Shown here in pieces: positions 12,148 through 20,277 of a DNA stretch of 64,000 nucleotides. Under the pieces are notes generated by a model. That model was not told the DNA's origin, ran no database searches, and saw nothing but the letters and a program-made list of their open reading frames with translations. A program made the translations under genes and the position numbers. Within the stretch, counting starts at the first letter, position 1. Each line of letters begins with the position of its first letter. This DNA is from Microbacterium sp. oral taxon 186 str. F0373 (lineage in GTDB: Bacteria > Actinomycetota > Actinomycetes > Actinomycetales > Microbacteriaceae), in NCBI RefSeq assembly GCF_000411455.1, contig NZ_KE150458.1, positions 880,876 through 944,875 on the forward strand, given 5' to 3'.

Positions 12148-12750
12148 TCAGCGCTGCGCGTGCAGGCGCGCCCACAGGGCTTGCACCTGTGCGGACGTCT
12201 CGGCCAGCGACCCGGCGGTGTCGATGACGACGTCGGCGATGGCCAGCCGTGCGCCATCGTCGGCCTGCGACGCCAACCGTGCGCGGGCCTCGTCGGTGGT
12301 GAGTCCGCGGAGGGAGATGAGGCGCTCTTCCCGCAGGGATGCCGGGGCCTGCGCAACGACGATCAGATCCCACGGGTCGTCGGCGCGAGCCTCGACGAGC
12401 AGCGGGACGTCGTAGACCACGACCGCACGGGGATCGGCGGCGAAGGCCGCAGCGAACCGTCGAGCGGATTCCGCCGCGACCGCCGGATGGACGATGGCGT
12501 TGAGGCGGCGGCGGGCGTCGTCGTCGGAGAAGACGATCGCTCCCAACGCCGCACGGTCGAGGCTGCCGTCGGCGGCGATCACCGCAGGACCGAACGCGGC
12601 GGCGATCTGCTCGAGCACCGGGGAACCGGGCGTCTGCAGCTCTCGGACGATGGCGTCGGCGTCGACGATGACCGCGCCGTGCTGGGCGAGCAGGCGTGCG
12701 ACGGTCGACTTGCCGGAGGCGATGCCGCCGGTCAACGCGAGAAGGGGCAT
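12148..12750 (-). CDS. coaE: Dephospho-CoA kinase
   Basis: CoaE phosphorylates the 3'-hydroxyl of dephospho-CoA in the last step of CoA synthesis. The 200-residue protein is the bacterial single-domain form. It begins LLALTGGIASGKSTVARLL with the P-loop GGIASGKST, followed by DADAIVREL, the substrate-binding acidic segment, and VVVYDVPLLVEAR of the CoA-binding part. Its ATG lies two bases after the stop of the GGDEF-like gene, so it is probably the last gene of the histidine kinase transcript, although a -10-like CATCCT seven bases upstream could give it its own start. Closeness to uvrB and rpsA is usual in actinobacteria. Confidence 0.96.
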   Translation of the reverse strand: MPLLALTGGIASGKSTVARLLAQHGAVIVDADAIVRELQTPGSPVLEQIAAAFGPAVIAADGSLDRAALGAIVFSDDDARRRLNAIVHPAVAAESARRFAAAFAADPRAVVVYDVPLLVEARADDPWDLIVVAQAPASLREERLISLRGLTTDEARARLASQADDGARLAIADVVIDTAGSLAETSAQVQALWARLHAQR

Positions 12751-12752
12751 GC

Positions 12753-13952
12753 CTATGAGGATGCCACGTCGGCATCGGCGGCACCGATTGACGGCGCGGC
12801 CACGAAGACGGAGGCCTCCGCGATGCGCGCCGCGCGCAGCGCCGCCGTGCGCGCGGCGCTCATGAGGATGCCCGGGTCGTACCCGAGGGACGAGGTGAGT
12901 CCCACGCCGACGCCCACCGACGCGAGACGGCCGTGATCGACCCCGGTGAGCTCGTCGATGGCGCCTCGGAAGAGCGCACTGCCCACGCGCCGGGCGTCAG
13001 CGGTCGATTCGGCCAGTGTGCAGATGACGAGCTGCCCGTCGCCGTCCTCACCGACCAGCGCCGCCGCGGGTGCATAGGACCGGGCCGCGTGACGGCATGC
13101 AGCCGAGATCGTGTCGACCACATCGCCGCCGAAAGCGTCACCGATCTCGTCGAGCCCGTCGGCGCGCAGCACGATGACGGCGATACCCTCCTGCCGCCAC
13201 GACGCCCTCTCCACGATGTCGGCAAGGGCTCCGGAGAAGGTCCGCGGGAGCATGACGCCGTCGGCAGCGACGCCGTTGGACGTCAGCCACTCGTAGCGCT
13301 GCCGCGTCGTGCGCTGCGAGCGCAGGACCGACATGACGATCGCCGCGACCATCGTCAGCATCACCGTGACGATGTTCGCGCTGATGGAGCCGAGCCAGCG
13401 CGAGAACAGCTCGCTCTGCGGACCGAGCACCGCGAAGACGACGAGGCGCACCGCGTAGAACACTCCCGCTGCCGCGAGCACGGTTGACAAGGCCCACGCA
13501 CTGCGCAGGCCGCGCATGGGGCTGCGCAGCGACTCGACTGCTCCGCCGCCGAAAAGCAGCACGAGCGATGCCGCCATCGCCCACCAACCACCCCAACTCC
13601 CCCGCGTCGGATACTCGATCAGCGCGGCGACGAACGTCACCACGGCGAGCAGCCCGACCACCACCGCAGTCATCTTCGCGGAGCGGTCGTTGAACCGTCG
13701 GCATCCGAGCAGCATGAATCCCGGTACCGACACGAACAGCGCGTTGCCGACCGCGACCGAGACAGCGCCGCCGACGCCCGCGGACCACGCCATGTAGGCG
13801 AGCGTCGTCGCCAGTCCGCAGAAGAACGCCACCGCCCAGAGCCGTCCGGGGCCGGTGTCGCGCCGCAGCAGCGTGTCGAGGATGAATGTCAGACTGGCGA
13901 CCGCGGCGACGATGGCCGTCATGACGGTCACGCTGAACAGATCGAGATTCAT
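12753..13952 (-). CDS. Membrane protein with degenerate GGDEF-like domain
   Basis: A 399-residue protein with about six to seven membrane helices in residues 1-215 and a cytoplasmic C-terminal domain (about 235-390) folded like a GGDEF domain. Landmarks are VIVLRADGLDEIGDAFGGDV, the site loop VGEDGDGQL at 300-308 where active enzymes have GG(D/E)EF, and SVGVGVGLTS matching the SIGVA strand. With the catalytic signature replaced it is unlikely to make cyclic-di-GMP and may sense or bind a nucleotide. Its ATG overlaps the stop of the histidine kinase by four bases, pointing to coupled translation and a joint role. Confidence 0.75.
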   Translation of the reverse strand: MNLDLFSVTVMTAIVAAVASLTFILDTLLRRDTGPGRLWAVAFFCGLATTLAYMAWSAGVGGAVSVAVGNALFVSVPGFMLLGCRRFNDRSAKMTAVVVGLLAVVTFVAALIEYPTRGSWGGWWAMAASLVLLFGGGAVESLRSPMRGLRSAWALSTVLAAAGVFYAVRLVVFAVLGPQSELFSRWLGSISANIVTVMLTMVAAIVMSVLRSQRTTRQRYEWLTSNGVAADGVMLPRTFSGALADIVERASWRQEGIAVIVLRADGLDEIGDAFGGDVVDTISAACRHAARSYAPAAALVGEDGDGQLVICTLAESTADARRVGSALFRGAIDELTGVDHGRLASVGVGVGLTSSLGYDPGILMSAARTAALRAARIAEASVFVAAPSIGAADADVASS

Positions 13953-15643
13953 GCCTCATCCTTGTCGGTGAGCGCGGCGGGTCCGGGCGGGTGTCCAGCG
14001 GACACCTCCTGCTCGAAGACCTCGCGCGTGGCCGGCAGTACCACCGTGAAGACGCTCCCCTCTCCCGCGGTCGATTCGACCGCGATGGTCCCGCCATGAG
14101 CGGCGACCAGATCGCGGGTGATCGTCAGCCCCAAGCCGTTGCCCGGCACGGAGGGGGTCGCTCGGAAGAACCGCTCGAACACTCTCGCGGCCGCGTCGGG
14201 GGCCATGCCGATACCCGTATCGGCGACGCGTACCGTCGTGTGCACGCCGTCCGTCGAAGTGGATGCCGTCACTCGACCACCGTCGCGATTGAACTTCACG
14301 GCATTCGCGATGAGGTTGTCGACCACCTGTCGAATGCGGGCGGGGTCGGCGTACGCCTGCGCCACACCGGACTGCTCTACGCGGAGAACGACGAAGCGAT
14401 CCTCTGCGACCGGCGCCAGACCCGCCGCCGCGGCCCGCACGATCTCGGTCATGTCGACGGAACGGAGGTGCAGACGCGTGTCGATCGATGATCCCGACCG
14501 CGACGACGCCGACAGGATGTCGGTGACGATGCCGAGCAGCCGCTCGCTATTGCGGTGCGCGGTCTCGACGTGCCTGCGCGCGGCATCCGAGAGTCCGCCG
14601 CCGTCGAGGACCAGCTCGAGATACCCGAGAATGGACGTCAGCGGGGTGCGAAGCTCGTGGGAGACCGATGCAACCAAGTCGTCACGCACCCGCTGGGCGT
14701 CCCGCTCCGCGGTGACGTCGCGCGCGATCAGCACCGCTCCGGCCGGGGCGCCCTTGTGATCCGTGAGGGGGCGCCCGGCGAAGGCGAACGCGCGTCGGCG
14801 ACCGTCGGGCAGTGCAAACCACAGGACGGCATCGTCGAACGACTCCTGACGCTGCAGACGCACGAGAGGGTGCTGCTGAGGGTCGAGAGGCACCAGCTTC
14901 TCGTCGGTGACGGCGGAGTCGCCGGCGCCGCCAGGAAGGAATCCGGGTATGCGGCCGAAGCGGAGGAGCGCATCGTTCTCGAGCACGACCTCGCCCGCCG
15001 CGGAAAGGCGGATGACTCCGAAGTCGACCGTGTCGAGGACTTCGCTGACCAGCTGCTCCTGACGCAGCGCCTCGCGGTGCGCCGCCGACACGCGCACCGC
15101 TTGACGGTCCAACAGCGTTCGCTGCGCACGGAAGCGGCGCGAAGACGAGTAGCAGGCGACACTGACCGCGACGATGACGACCGGAAGCAGGACCACCGCG
15201 TACGTGCCCGCCGGCGATGCCCCGGTCCACAGGATGCACCAATACACGACGGGGATGCCGACCACCGAGATCGCGAAGCCGGCGCGGCCGATCACCGACA
15301 GCCACATCGCCGGAAACACCCACAGCAACCCGAAAGCAGCGTTCGGTTCGGCGATGCGCATGAGCGCGATGGCGACGATATCGACGACCGGAAGGACGAT
15401 CACGGCGTACGGCGGCAAGCGCGACCAGGGTACGGCAAGGCCGGCCACTCCTCCGAGGACGACGAGCAGCACCGCGATCCCGAAGAGACCGCCATCGGTG
15501 AGGGACGCCGTGGCGATGCCGATGAAGAACAGCACGCCGACGACGGCGCACAGCACGAGCTGATTGCTCGCCGCGGCGCGGTCGCGCAGTTGGCCGCGAA
15601 TGCGGCCGTCTGCGGGGCCGGTGGGGCTCGGGGTGCTCGCCAT
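13949..15643 (-). CDS. Membrane sensor histidine kinase (orphan)
   Basis: A 564-residue sensor kinase. Residues about 27-165 hold five or six membrane helices; a PAS-like domain follows (about 195-315, DTVDFGVIRLSAAGEVVLEN). The HisKA box is SHELRTPLTS with the phospho-acceptor His at residue 329, and the ATPase domain has NLIANAVKFN (N box), DTGIGM (G1) and GNGLGLTI (G2). It should autophosphorylate and pass phosphate to a response regulator, but none is adjacent; the partner gene is the GGDEF-like protein that overlaps its stop. A TAACGT -10 (15650-15655) ends six bases before the ATG, so a leaderless message is likely. Confidence 0.9.
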   Translation of the reverse strand: MASTPSPTGPADGRIRGQLRDRAAASNQLVLCAVVGVLFFIGIATASLTDGGLFGIAVLLVVLGGVAGLAVPWSRLPPYAVIVLPVVDIVAIALMRIAEPNAAFGLLWVFPAMWLSVIGRAGFAISVVGIPVVYWCILWTGASPAGTYAVVLLPVVIVAVSVACYSSSRRFRAQRTLLDRQAVRVSAAHREALRQEQLVSEVLDTVDFGVIRLSAAGEVVLENDALLRFGRIPGFLPGGAGDSAVTDEKLVPLDPQQHPLVRLQRQESFDDAVLWFALPDGRRRAFAFAGRPLTDHKGAPAGAVLIARDVTAERDAQRVRDDLVASVSHELRTPLTSILGYLELVLDGGGLSDAARRHVETAHRNSERLLGIVTDILSASSRSGSSIDTRLHLRSVDMTEIVRAAAAGLAPVAEDRFVVLRVEQSGVAQAYADPARIRQVVDNLIANAVKFNRDGGRVTASTSTDGVHTTVRVADTGIGMAPDAAARVFERFFRATPSVPGNGLGLTITRDLVAAHGGTIAVESTAGEGSVFTVVLPATREVFEQEVSAGHPPGPAALTDKDEA

Positions 15644-15688
15644 GGGATGACGTTACAGCCGGGGAGCGCGCGACGGCAGGATGCGACG

Positions 15689-15733
15689 GCACAGGGCCGC
15701 CGCCCGGACGGATCCGGGGCGACGGCCCTGTGC
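15689..15733 (-). terminator. Hairpin terminator downstream of rpsA
   Basis: GCACAGGGCCG (15689-15699) and CGGCCCTGTGC (15723-15733) form a perfect 11-base stem around a GC-rich loop, starting 15 bases after the rpsA stop. No U-run follows, which is common for terminators in high-GC actinobacteria. It separates rpsA from the histidine kinase operon read in the same direction. Confidence 0.65.
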
Positions 15734-15747
15734 GAATGCGGTGCGGC

Positions 15748-17199
15748 TCAGCGGCCCGACAGCTTCTCGCGCAGAGCCGCGAGAGCCTCGTCGTCGGCCA
15801 GCGTTCCGCCGCCGTTCGAGGAGTCGGACGAGAACGACGATCCGCCGGTCTCGATCGGAGCGGCAGCCTCGGCCTCGAGCGTCTTGGCGACGGCGAGCTT
15901 GTGCGCCTCCCAGCGAGCCTGGGCAGCGGCGTACTCCTGCTCCCACTTCTCGCGCTGGGCGTCGAAGCCCTCGAGCCAGGCACCCGACTCGGGGTCGAAG
16001 CCCTCGGGGTACTTGTACTCGCCGTTCTCGTCGTACTCGGTCGCCATGCCGTACAGCGCCGGGTCGAACTCGGTGCCGTTGGGGTCGACCGACTCGTTCG
16101 CCTGCTTGAGCGAGAGCGAGATGCGACGACGCTCGAGGTCGATGTCGATGATCTTGACGAAGACCTCTTCGCCGACCGACACGACCTGCTCGGCGAGCTC
16201 GACGTGCTTGCCCGAGAGCTCCGAGATGTGCACGAGGCCCTCGATGCCGTCCGCGACGCGAACGAACGCACCGAAGGGGACGAGCTTGGTGACCTTGCCC
16301 GGTGCGACCTGACCGATCGCGTGCGTGCGGGCGAAGACCTGCCACGGGTCCTCCTGCGTCGCCTTCAGCGACAGGGAGACGCGCTCGCGGTCGAGGTCGA
16401 CCTCGAGGATCTCGACGGTGACCTCCTGGCCCACCTCGACGACCTCGGAGGCGTGCTCGATGTGCTTCCAGGACAGCTCCGACACGTGGACGAGACCGTC
16501 GACGCCGCCGAGGTCGACGAACGCACCGAAGTTGACGATCGACGAGACGACACCCTTGCGGACCTGACCCTTGTGCAGGTTGTTGAGGAACGTGGTGCGG
16601 GACTCGGACTGCGTCTGCTCGAGCAGGGCGCGGCGCGAGAGAACGACGTTGTTGCGGTTCTTGTCGAGCTCGAGGATCTTCGCCTCGATCTCCTGGCCGA
16701 GGTACGGCGTGAGGTCGCGGACGCGACGCAGCTCGATGAGCGACGCGGGCAGGAAGCCGCGCAGGCCGATGTCGACGATGAGACCACCCTTGACGACCTC
16801 GATCACGGAACCGGTGACGACACCGTCGTTCTCCTTGATCTTCTCGACGTCACCCCAGGCACGCTCGTACTGCGCGCGCTTCTTGGAGAGGATGAGGCGG
16901 CCTTCCTTGTCCTCCTTCTGGAGAACGAGGGCTTCGACCTCGTCGCCGACCTTGACGACCTCGTTGGGGTCGACGTCGTGCTTGATGGAAAGCTCGCGCG
17001 AGGGGATGACCCCCTCGGTCTTGTACCCGACGTCGAGGAGGACCTCGTCGCGGTCGATCTTCACGACGGTGCCTTCGATGAGGTCGCCGTCGTTGAAGAA
17101 CTTGAGGGTCTTCTCGACCGCGGCCAGGAAGTCCTCAGCAGATCCGATGTCGTTGATGGCGACCTGCTTGGTGGCCGGGGCGGTCGTTGCGGTAGTCAT
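15748..17199 (-). CDS. rpsA: 30S ribosomal protein S1
   Basis: Ribosomal protein bS1 binds mRNA leaders on the 30S subunit. The 483-residue protein carries four S1 RNA-binding domains, seen as repeated strands such as IEGTVVKIDRDEVLLDVGYK, TGSVIEVVKGGLIVDIG, VSSIVNFGAFVDLGGVDGLV and VTKLVPFGAFVRVADGIEGL, then an acidic and Ser-rich tail. This four-domain form is usual for actinobacteria, against six in E. coli. The ATG at 17199 has AAGGA eleven bases upstream; the open frame extends a little further without conserved sequence. A long leader with a hairpin precedes it and a strong hairpin follows. Confidence 0.97.
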   Translation of the reverse strand: MTTATTAPATKQVAINDIGSAEDFLAAVEKTLKFFNDGDLIEGTVVKIDRDEVLLDVGYKTEGVIPSRELSIKHDVDPNEVVKVGDEVEALVLQKEDKEGRLILSKKRAQYERAWGDVEKIKENDGVVTGSVIEVVKGGLIVDIGLRGFLPASLIELRRVRDLTPYLGQEIEAKILELDKNRNNVVLSRRALLEQTQSESRTTFLNNLHKGQVRKGVVSSIVNFGAFVDLGGVDGLVHVSELSWKHIEHASEVVEVGQEVTVEILEVDLDRERVSLSLKATQEDPWQVFARTHAIGQVAPGKVTKLVPFGAFVRVADGIEGLVHISELSGKHVELAEQVVSVGEEVFVKIIDIDLERRRISLSLKQANESVDPNGTEFDPALYGMATEYDENGEYKYPEGFDPESGAWLEGFDAQREKWEQEYAAAQARWEAHKLAVAKTLEAEAAAPIETGGSSFSSDSSNGGGTLADDEALAALREKLSGR

Positions 17200-17416
17200 G
17201 TAGTGGGTTGTCCTTGTTGGGTTGGATGTCGGGCTCCGGCGCGAGATGATCGCGGGACGGCACACGGACGAAGACGAACGAATGCCCCGCCGGAGCGGTC
17301 GGTCAGGGATTGCGTGTCATGAGCGCGCAGCACAGCGCCACACGAATGACACTCCAGGGTATCAGAATCACCGTGTCATCGCGGGTGTTCTCGCTCGCCG
17401 GCGCCGCGGCGTCACC
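17200..17416 (-). promoter_or_regulatory. rpsA leader region with nested hairpins
   Basis: These 217 bases hold no gene. On the minus strand GCTCCGGCG (complement of 17288-17296) can pair with CGCCGGAGC (complement of 17233-17241), closing a loop of about 46 bases that itself contains a hairpin, CGCGA-GATGA-TCGCG at 17240-17254 (sharing a base or two with the outer arm). The outer stem ends shortly before the AAGGA site. Ribosomal protein S1 controls its own translation through the leader in E. coli; whether this element does the same is inference. A -10-like TACCCT lies near 17360. Confidence 0.45.
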
Positions 17417-18427
17417 TCAACCCCGCAGCGGGTCGGCGGGGTCCGTCGGATCCAACGCCGGAGCGCCCGGTCGAGACAGCGTGAGCACCGCCCAGGCGAC
17501 GCGCGGGCTCTCGGCCAGACGATCCTCGACGGCGTTCAGCTGGGCGGCGACCGCATGCTCGGGGACGTCGCCCACGAGGTCGACCGCGGCGACGACGAAC
17601 ACCCGTCCGGGGCCGACGTATTCGATGTGCAGGTAGGTGATCTGCGCGATCTCCGCCTGTTCCAGCAGACGCTGCAGCGCGGCGGCCCGCACTCGCGGCT
17701 CGACCGCGACGCCGACGAGGAAGCGACGGTTCTGCCGGATCAGCACGATGGCGACCACGGCCAGCAGTACGCCGACGAGGATCGATCCGATCGCATCGGG
17801 AGCGGCCGAGCCGGTGAGCTGATGCAACAGGATGCCGAGGAAGGCGATCACCAGTCCGATCAGCGCCGCGGCATCCTCGAAGAAGACCGCACGCAGCGTG
17901 GGATCAGACGTGTCCATGACGTACTCGAGCACGTCCTTCGCGCTCTCCCGTGCGCGACGACGCGACTGGCGCAGCGCCTGGAGGAACGAGACGCCCTCCA
18001 GGACGAACGCGATACCCAGGACGGCGTAGGAGACGCCGAACAGACCGGCCGGCTCAGGCGCGAACAGCTCCTGCACCCCGTGCATGATCGAGACGCCGGC
18101 GCCGACGGCGAACAGACCGAACGCCGCGAAGAGCGACCACACGTACGCTTCCCGTCCGTACCCGGTGGGATGCCGCGCATCGCGCGGACGCGCCGACCGG
18201 CGGGTCGCGACGAAGAGGAAGATCTCGTTGCCGGTGTCCGCCCACGAGTGCGCGGCCTCGGCGAGCATGCTCGCCGCACCGGTGAGCACCGCCGCGACGG
18301 TCTTCGCGACGGCGATGAGGAGGTTCGCTCCGAGCGCGACGAGAACCGTCAGCAGCGACTCCGCATCGCCGGCTGCGCCGTCCGGCGCAGGGAGCGCCGC
18401 GCGGCGGGACGATCGGGAGGGCGCCAT
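17417..18427 (-). CDS. Cation diffusion facilitator family transporter
   Basis: A 336-residue CDF efflux protein, expected to export zinc, cobalt, iron or manganese in exchange for protons. The N-terminal half has the CDF membrane helices, with the metal-site motif SMLAEAAHSWADTGNEIFLF (HSxxD) and DPTLRAVFFEDAAALIGLVI (xxxED) in the later helix. The C-terminal third (from about residue 240) is the ferredoxin-like cytoplasmic domain. ATG 18427 is chosen because a TAGCGT -10 (18434-18439) ends six bases before it; an in-frame GTG at 18433 is possible. Metal choice cannot be read from sequence. Confidence 0.9.
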   Translation of the reverse strand: MAPSRSSRRAALPAPDGAAGDAESLLTVLVALGANLLIAVAKTVAAVLTGAASMLAEAAHSWADTGNEIFLFVATRRSARPRDARHPTGYGREAYVWSLFAAFGLFAVGAGVSIMHGVQELFAPEPAGLFGVSYAVLGIAFVLEGVSFLQALRQSRRRARESAKDVLEYVMDTSDPTLRAVFFEDAAALIGLVIAFLGILLHQLTGSAAPDAIGSILVGVLLAVVAIVLIRQNRRFLVGVAVEPRVRAAALQRLLEQAEIAQITYLHIEYVGPGRVFVVAAVDLVGDVPEHAVAAQLNAVEDRLAESPRVAWAVLTLSRPGAPALDPTDPADPLRG

Positions 18428-18436
18428 GCTCACACG

Positions 18437-18865
18437 CTACGCGGGGTCGACGACGCCGTCGACGTACAGCCAGCGACCGTCGAGACGACGGAAGCGGCTC
18501 CGTTCGGCGAGGACGCCGCGTGCGCCGGTGCCGCGCTCCCGCCACGCGGCCCGGAACGCGACGGTGGCGCGGACGTCGTCCGCCCCTCCGTGGGTCTCAT
18601 CGATATCGAGGCGCTCCCAGCACAGGTCGTCGTCGAGCTCCAGTCGATCGGGGCGGGTGCCGGGGTGCCAGGACGCCAGCAGATGACCGGCGTCGCCCAG
18701 CGCGAACGCCGTGAACCGTGAGCGCATGAGCTTCTCCGCCGTCGCGGCCGCGAGACCGTCGAGAACAGGACCGCAGCATGCGGCGAACGCGCCGCCGCCG
18801 CACGGGCACGGCGATGCTGCGGAGGGCCGACGGCCGCGTGGCGGGGAGACGGCGCCGAAGGACAT
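18437..18865 (-). CDS. YchJ family protein (UPF0225) with SEC-C-like motif
   Basis: A 142-residue protein of the YchJ family. The N-terminus has PCPCGGG followed by ACC, the zinc-binding cysteines of a SEC-C type motif, then LMRSRFTAFALGDAGHLLAS and a compact NTF2-like fold with the C-terminal FRRLDGRWLYVDG. Function is unknown. The ATG at 18865 follows a TAGAGT -10 box (18872-18877) by six bases. It ends nine bases before the CDF start, inside the CDF promoter, so the two genes may be co-transcribed or read from separate leaderless promoters. Confidence 0.85.
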   Translation of the reverse strand: MSFGAVSPPRGRRPSAASPCPCGGGAFAACCGPVLDGLAAATAEKLMRSRFTAFALGDAGHLLASWHPGTRPDRLELDDDLCWERLDIDETHGGADDVRATVAFRAAWRERGTGARGVLAERSRFRRLDGRWLYVDGVVDPA

Positions 18866-18961
18866 TCCCCGACTCTACGTCGCGCCCACGCTCGCGCGCG
18901 CCGAGTGTGCGGCTGTGGAAAACCGCGGTGAGCGCACGGCGCGGTGGCTACCGTGAGAGAC

Positions 18962-19501
18962 ATGACCAGGCGAAGACACGTGCTGTCGGCAGTGGTGGCG
19001 GTCGCGCTGGCCGAGAGCATCGTCGGATGCACACCGCAGAGCACGCCGTCGCCCGCGCCGCGCTCCAGCGCCTCGACGTTCTCCTCGGATGCCGAGGCCT
19101 TCGCCGCCGCCGAGGCGACCTACCGCGCCTACGTCGACGCCCTAAACAAGGTGGATTTGGCTCGCACAGAGACGTTCAACGGCGTGTATGACTGGCTTAC
19201 TGGGACTGCGCTCGAGCAGGAGCGGACGTCGCTGACGGATATGCACGATAAAGGCTGGACTGTATCTGGGGATAGTCGAGTTGTGTTCTTTGAAGGGCGC
19301 GCCGTCAGCCCCTCGCTTGTAACGGCTGTTGCTTGCCTCGACGTGAGCAATATCAGGTTGGATAACGCAGACGGTGTGTCTCAGGTGCAGACCAGTCGGC
19401 CGCCAGCGTATGCGCTGCAGCTCAGTTTCACCCGCGAGGAGGAAGCGGGCAGAACCCAGATCCTGGAGATGACCGCTGTCGAGGAGCCCAGATGCTCCTG
19501 A
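18962..19501 (+). CDS. Predicted lipoprotein, mosaic base composition
   Basis: A 179-residue exported protein of unknown function. The N-terminus is a lipoprotein signal: basic MTRRRHV, a hydrophobic stretch and IVGC as lipobox, with a Ser/Pro-rich linker after the Cys. The rest starts EAFAAAEATYRAYVDALNKV, as in NTF2-like actinobacterial lipoproteins. From about 19141 the base composition drops sharply: 31 of 60 bases are G or C in 19141-19200 against 45 of 60 in 19021-19080. The ATG at 18962 follows a TACCGT -10 (18949-18954) by seven bases. Its end overlaps the next gene by ten bases. Confidence 0.65.
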   Translation: MTRRRHVLSAVVAVALAESIVGCTPQSTPSPAPRSSASTFSSDAEAFAAAEATYRAYVDALNKVDLARTETFNGVYDWLTGTALEQERTSLTDMHDKGWTVSGDSRVVFFEGRAVSPSLVTAVACLDVSNIRLDNADGVSQVQTSRPPAYALQLSFTREEEAGRTQILEMTAVEEPRCS

Positions 19502-20241
19502 GTTCGATAGCACTGGCGACTGTGCTGTGGGCAGCAGTCCCGGGCGACACAAAGAGCTGTGCAGGCTCCGCCGCATGGGGCGGCAACTGCTCCATCTCCA
19601 ACACCGGGTCGTCGGTCGAGATCGGCGCGACGCGTCCGGGCGGATCTGGCGGTTCCGGGGGTTCCCGCGGCGATGGCGGCGATGCCGAGGCCGCGCCGGC
19701 GCCACCGCCGCCGGCATGCACCGACAGCCTGTGCCGCGGCAATTACTCGGTCGTGGTGCTGCAGCCGACCCTCAGCGACGTGGCGTCGTTCGCTCCGGCA
19801 TCCGCCCCCTTCGTCGATGAACCCGATGGGGTCGGCATCGTCGGCATGCCGATGAACTTCGTCGCGACGGCCGGAGTCCATGAACAGGCGGGGACGCTCT
19901 TCGATCTTCCGGTCACGGTCCGGTTCACGCCGACGTCGTACCGCTTCATCTACGGTGACGGCACGTCGCGCGACAGTCCCACGGGCGGCCGGACCTGGGC
20001 CGCGCTCGGACGCGCGCAGTTCAGCGCCACCGACACCAGCCACGCCTATGCCGCACGCGGCACCTACACGGCGTCGGCGACCGTGCGCTATGCGGCGCAG
20101 GCCAACTTCGGCAACGGATGGATCGATGTGCCCGGCCTCCTCGACATCCCCGCCGGCACGACGACGCTGCAGATCGTCGACGTCAAGACCGCCCTGGTCG
20201 ACAAGACCTGTCTCGAGAATCCACGCGGCCCCGGCTGCTGA
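19492..20241 (+). CDS. Secreted protein with PKD-like domain
   Basis: A 249-residue protein with an N-terminal hydrophobic segment (LLSSIALATVLWAAVPG) that may be a signal peptide. A Gly/Ser-rich then Pro-rich linker (about residues 45-80) leads to a domain with VTVRFTPTSYRFIYGDGTSR, the look of a PKD-type beta sandwich. Several Cys pairs (near 23 and 33; 77 and 82; near the C-terminus) suit an extracellular protein. It overlaps the lipoprotein gene by ten bases, so the two are probably a unit. The first 70 bases still have the low GC of that gene. Function unknown. Confidence 0.6.
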   Translation: MLLSSIALATVLWAAVPGDTKSCAGSAAWGGNCSISNTGSSVEIGATRPGGSGGSGGSRGDGGDAEAAPAPPPPACTDSLCRGNYSVVVLQPTLSDVASFAPASAPFVDEPDGVGIVGMPMNFVATAGVHEQAGTLFDLPVTVRFTPTSYRFIYGDGTSRDSPTGGRTWAALGRAQFSATDTSHAYAARGTYTASATVRYAAQANFGNGWIDVPGLLDIPAGTTTLQIVDVKTALVDKTCLENPRGPGC

Positions 20242-20277
20242 CCCCGCGCCGTCGCACCGTCGTGACAGGATGAGCGC

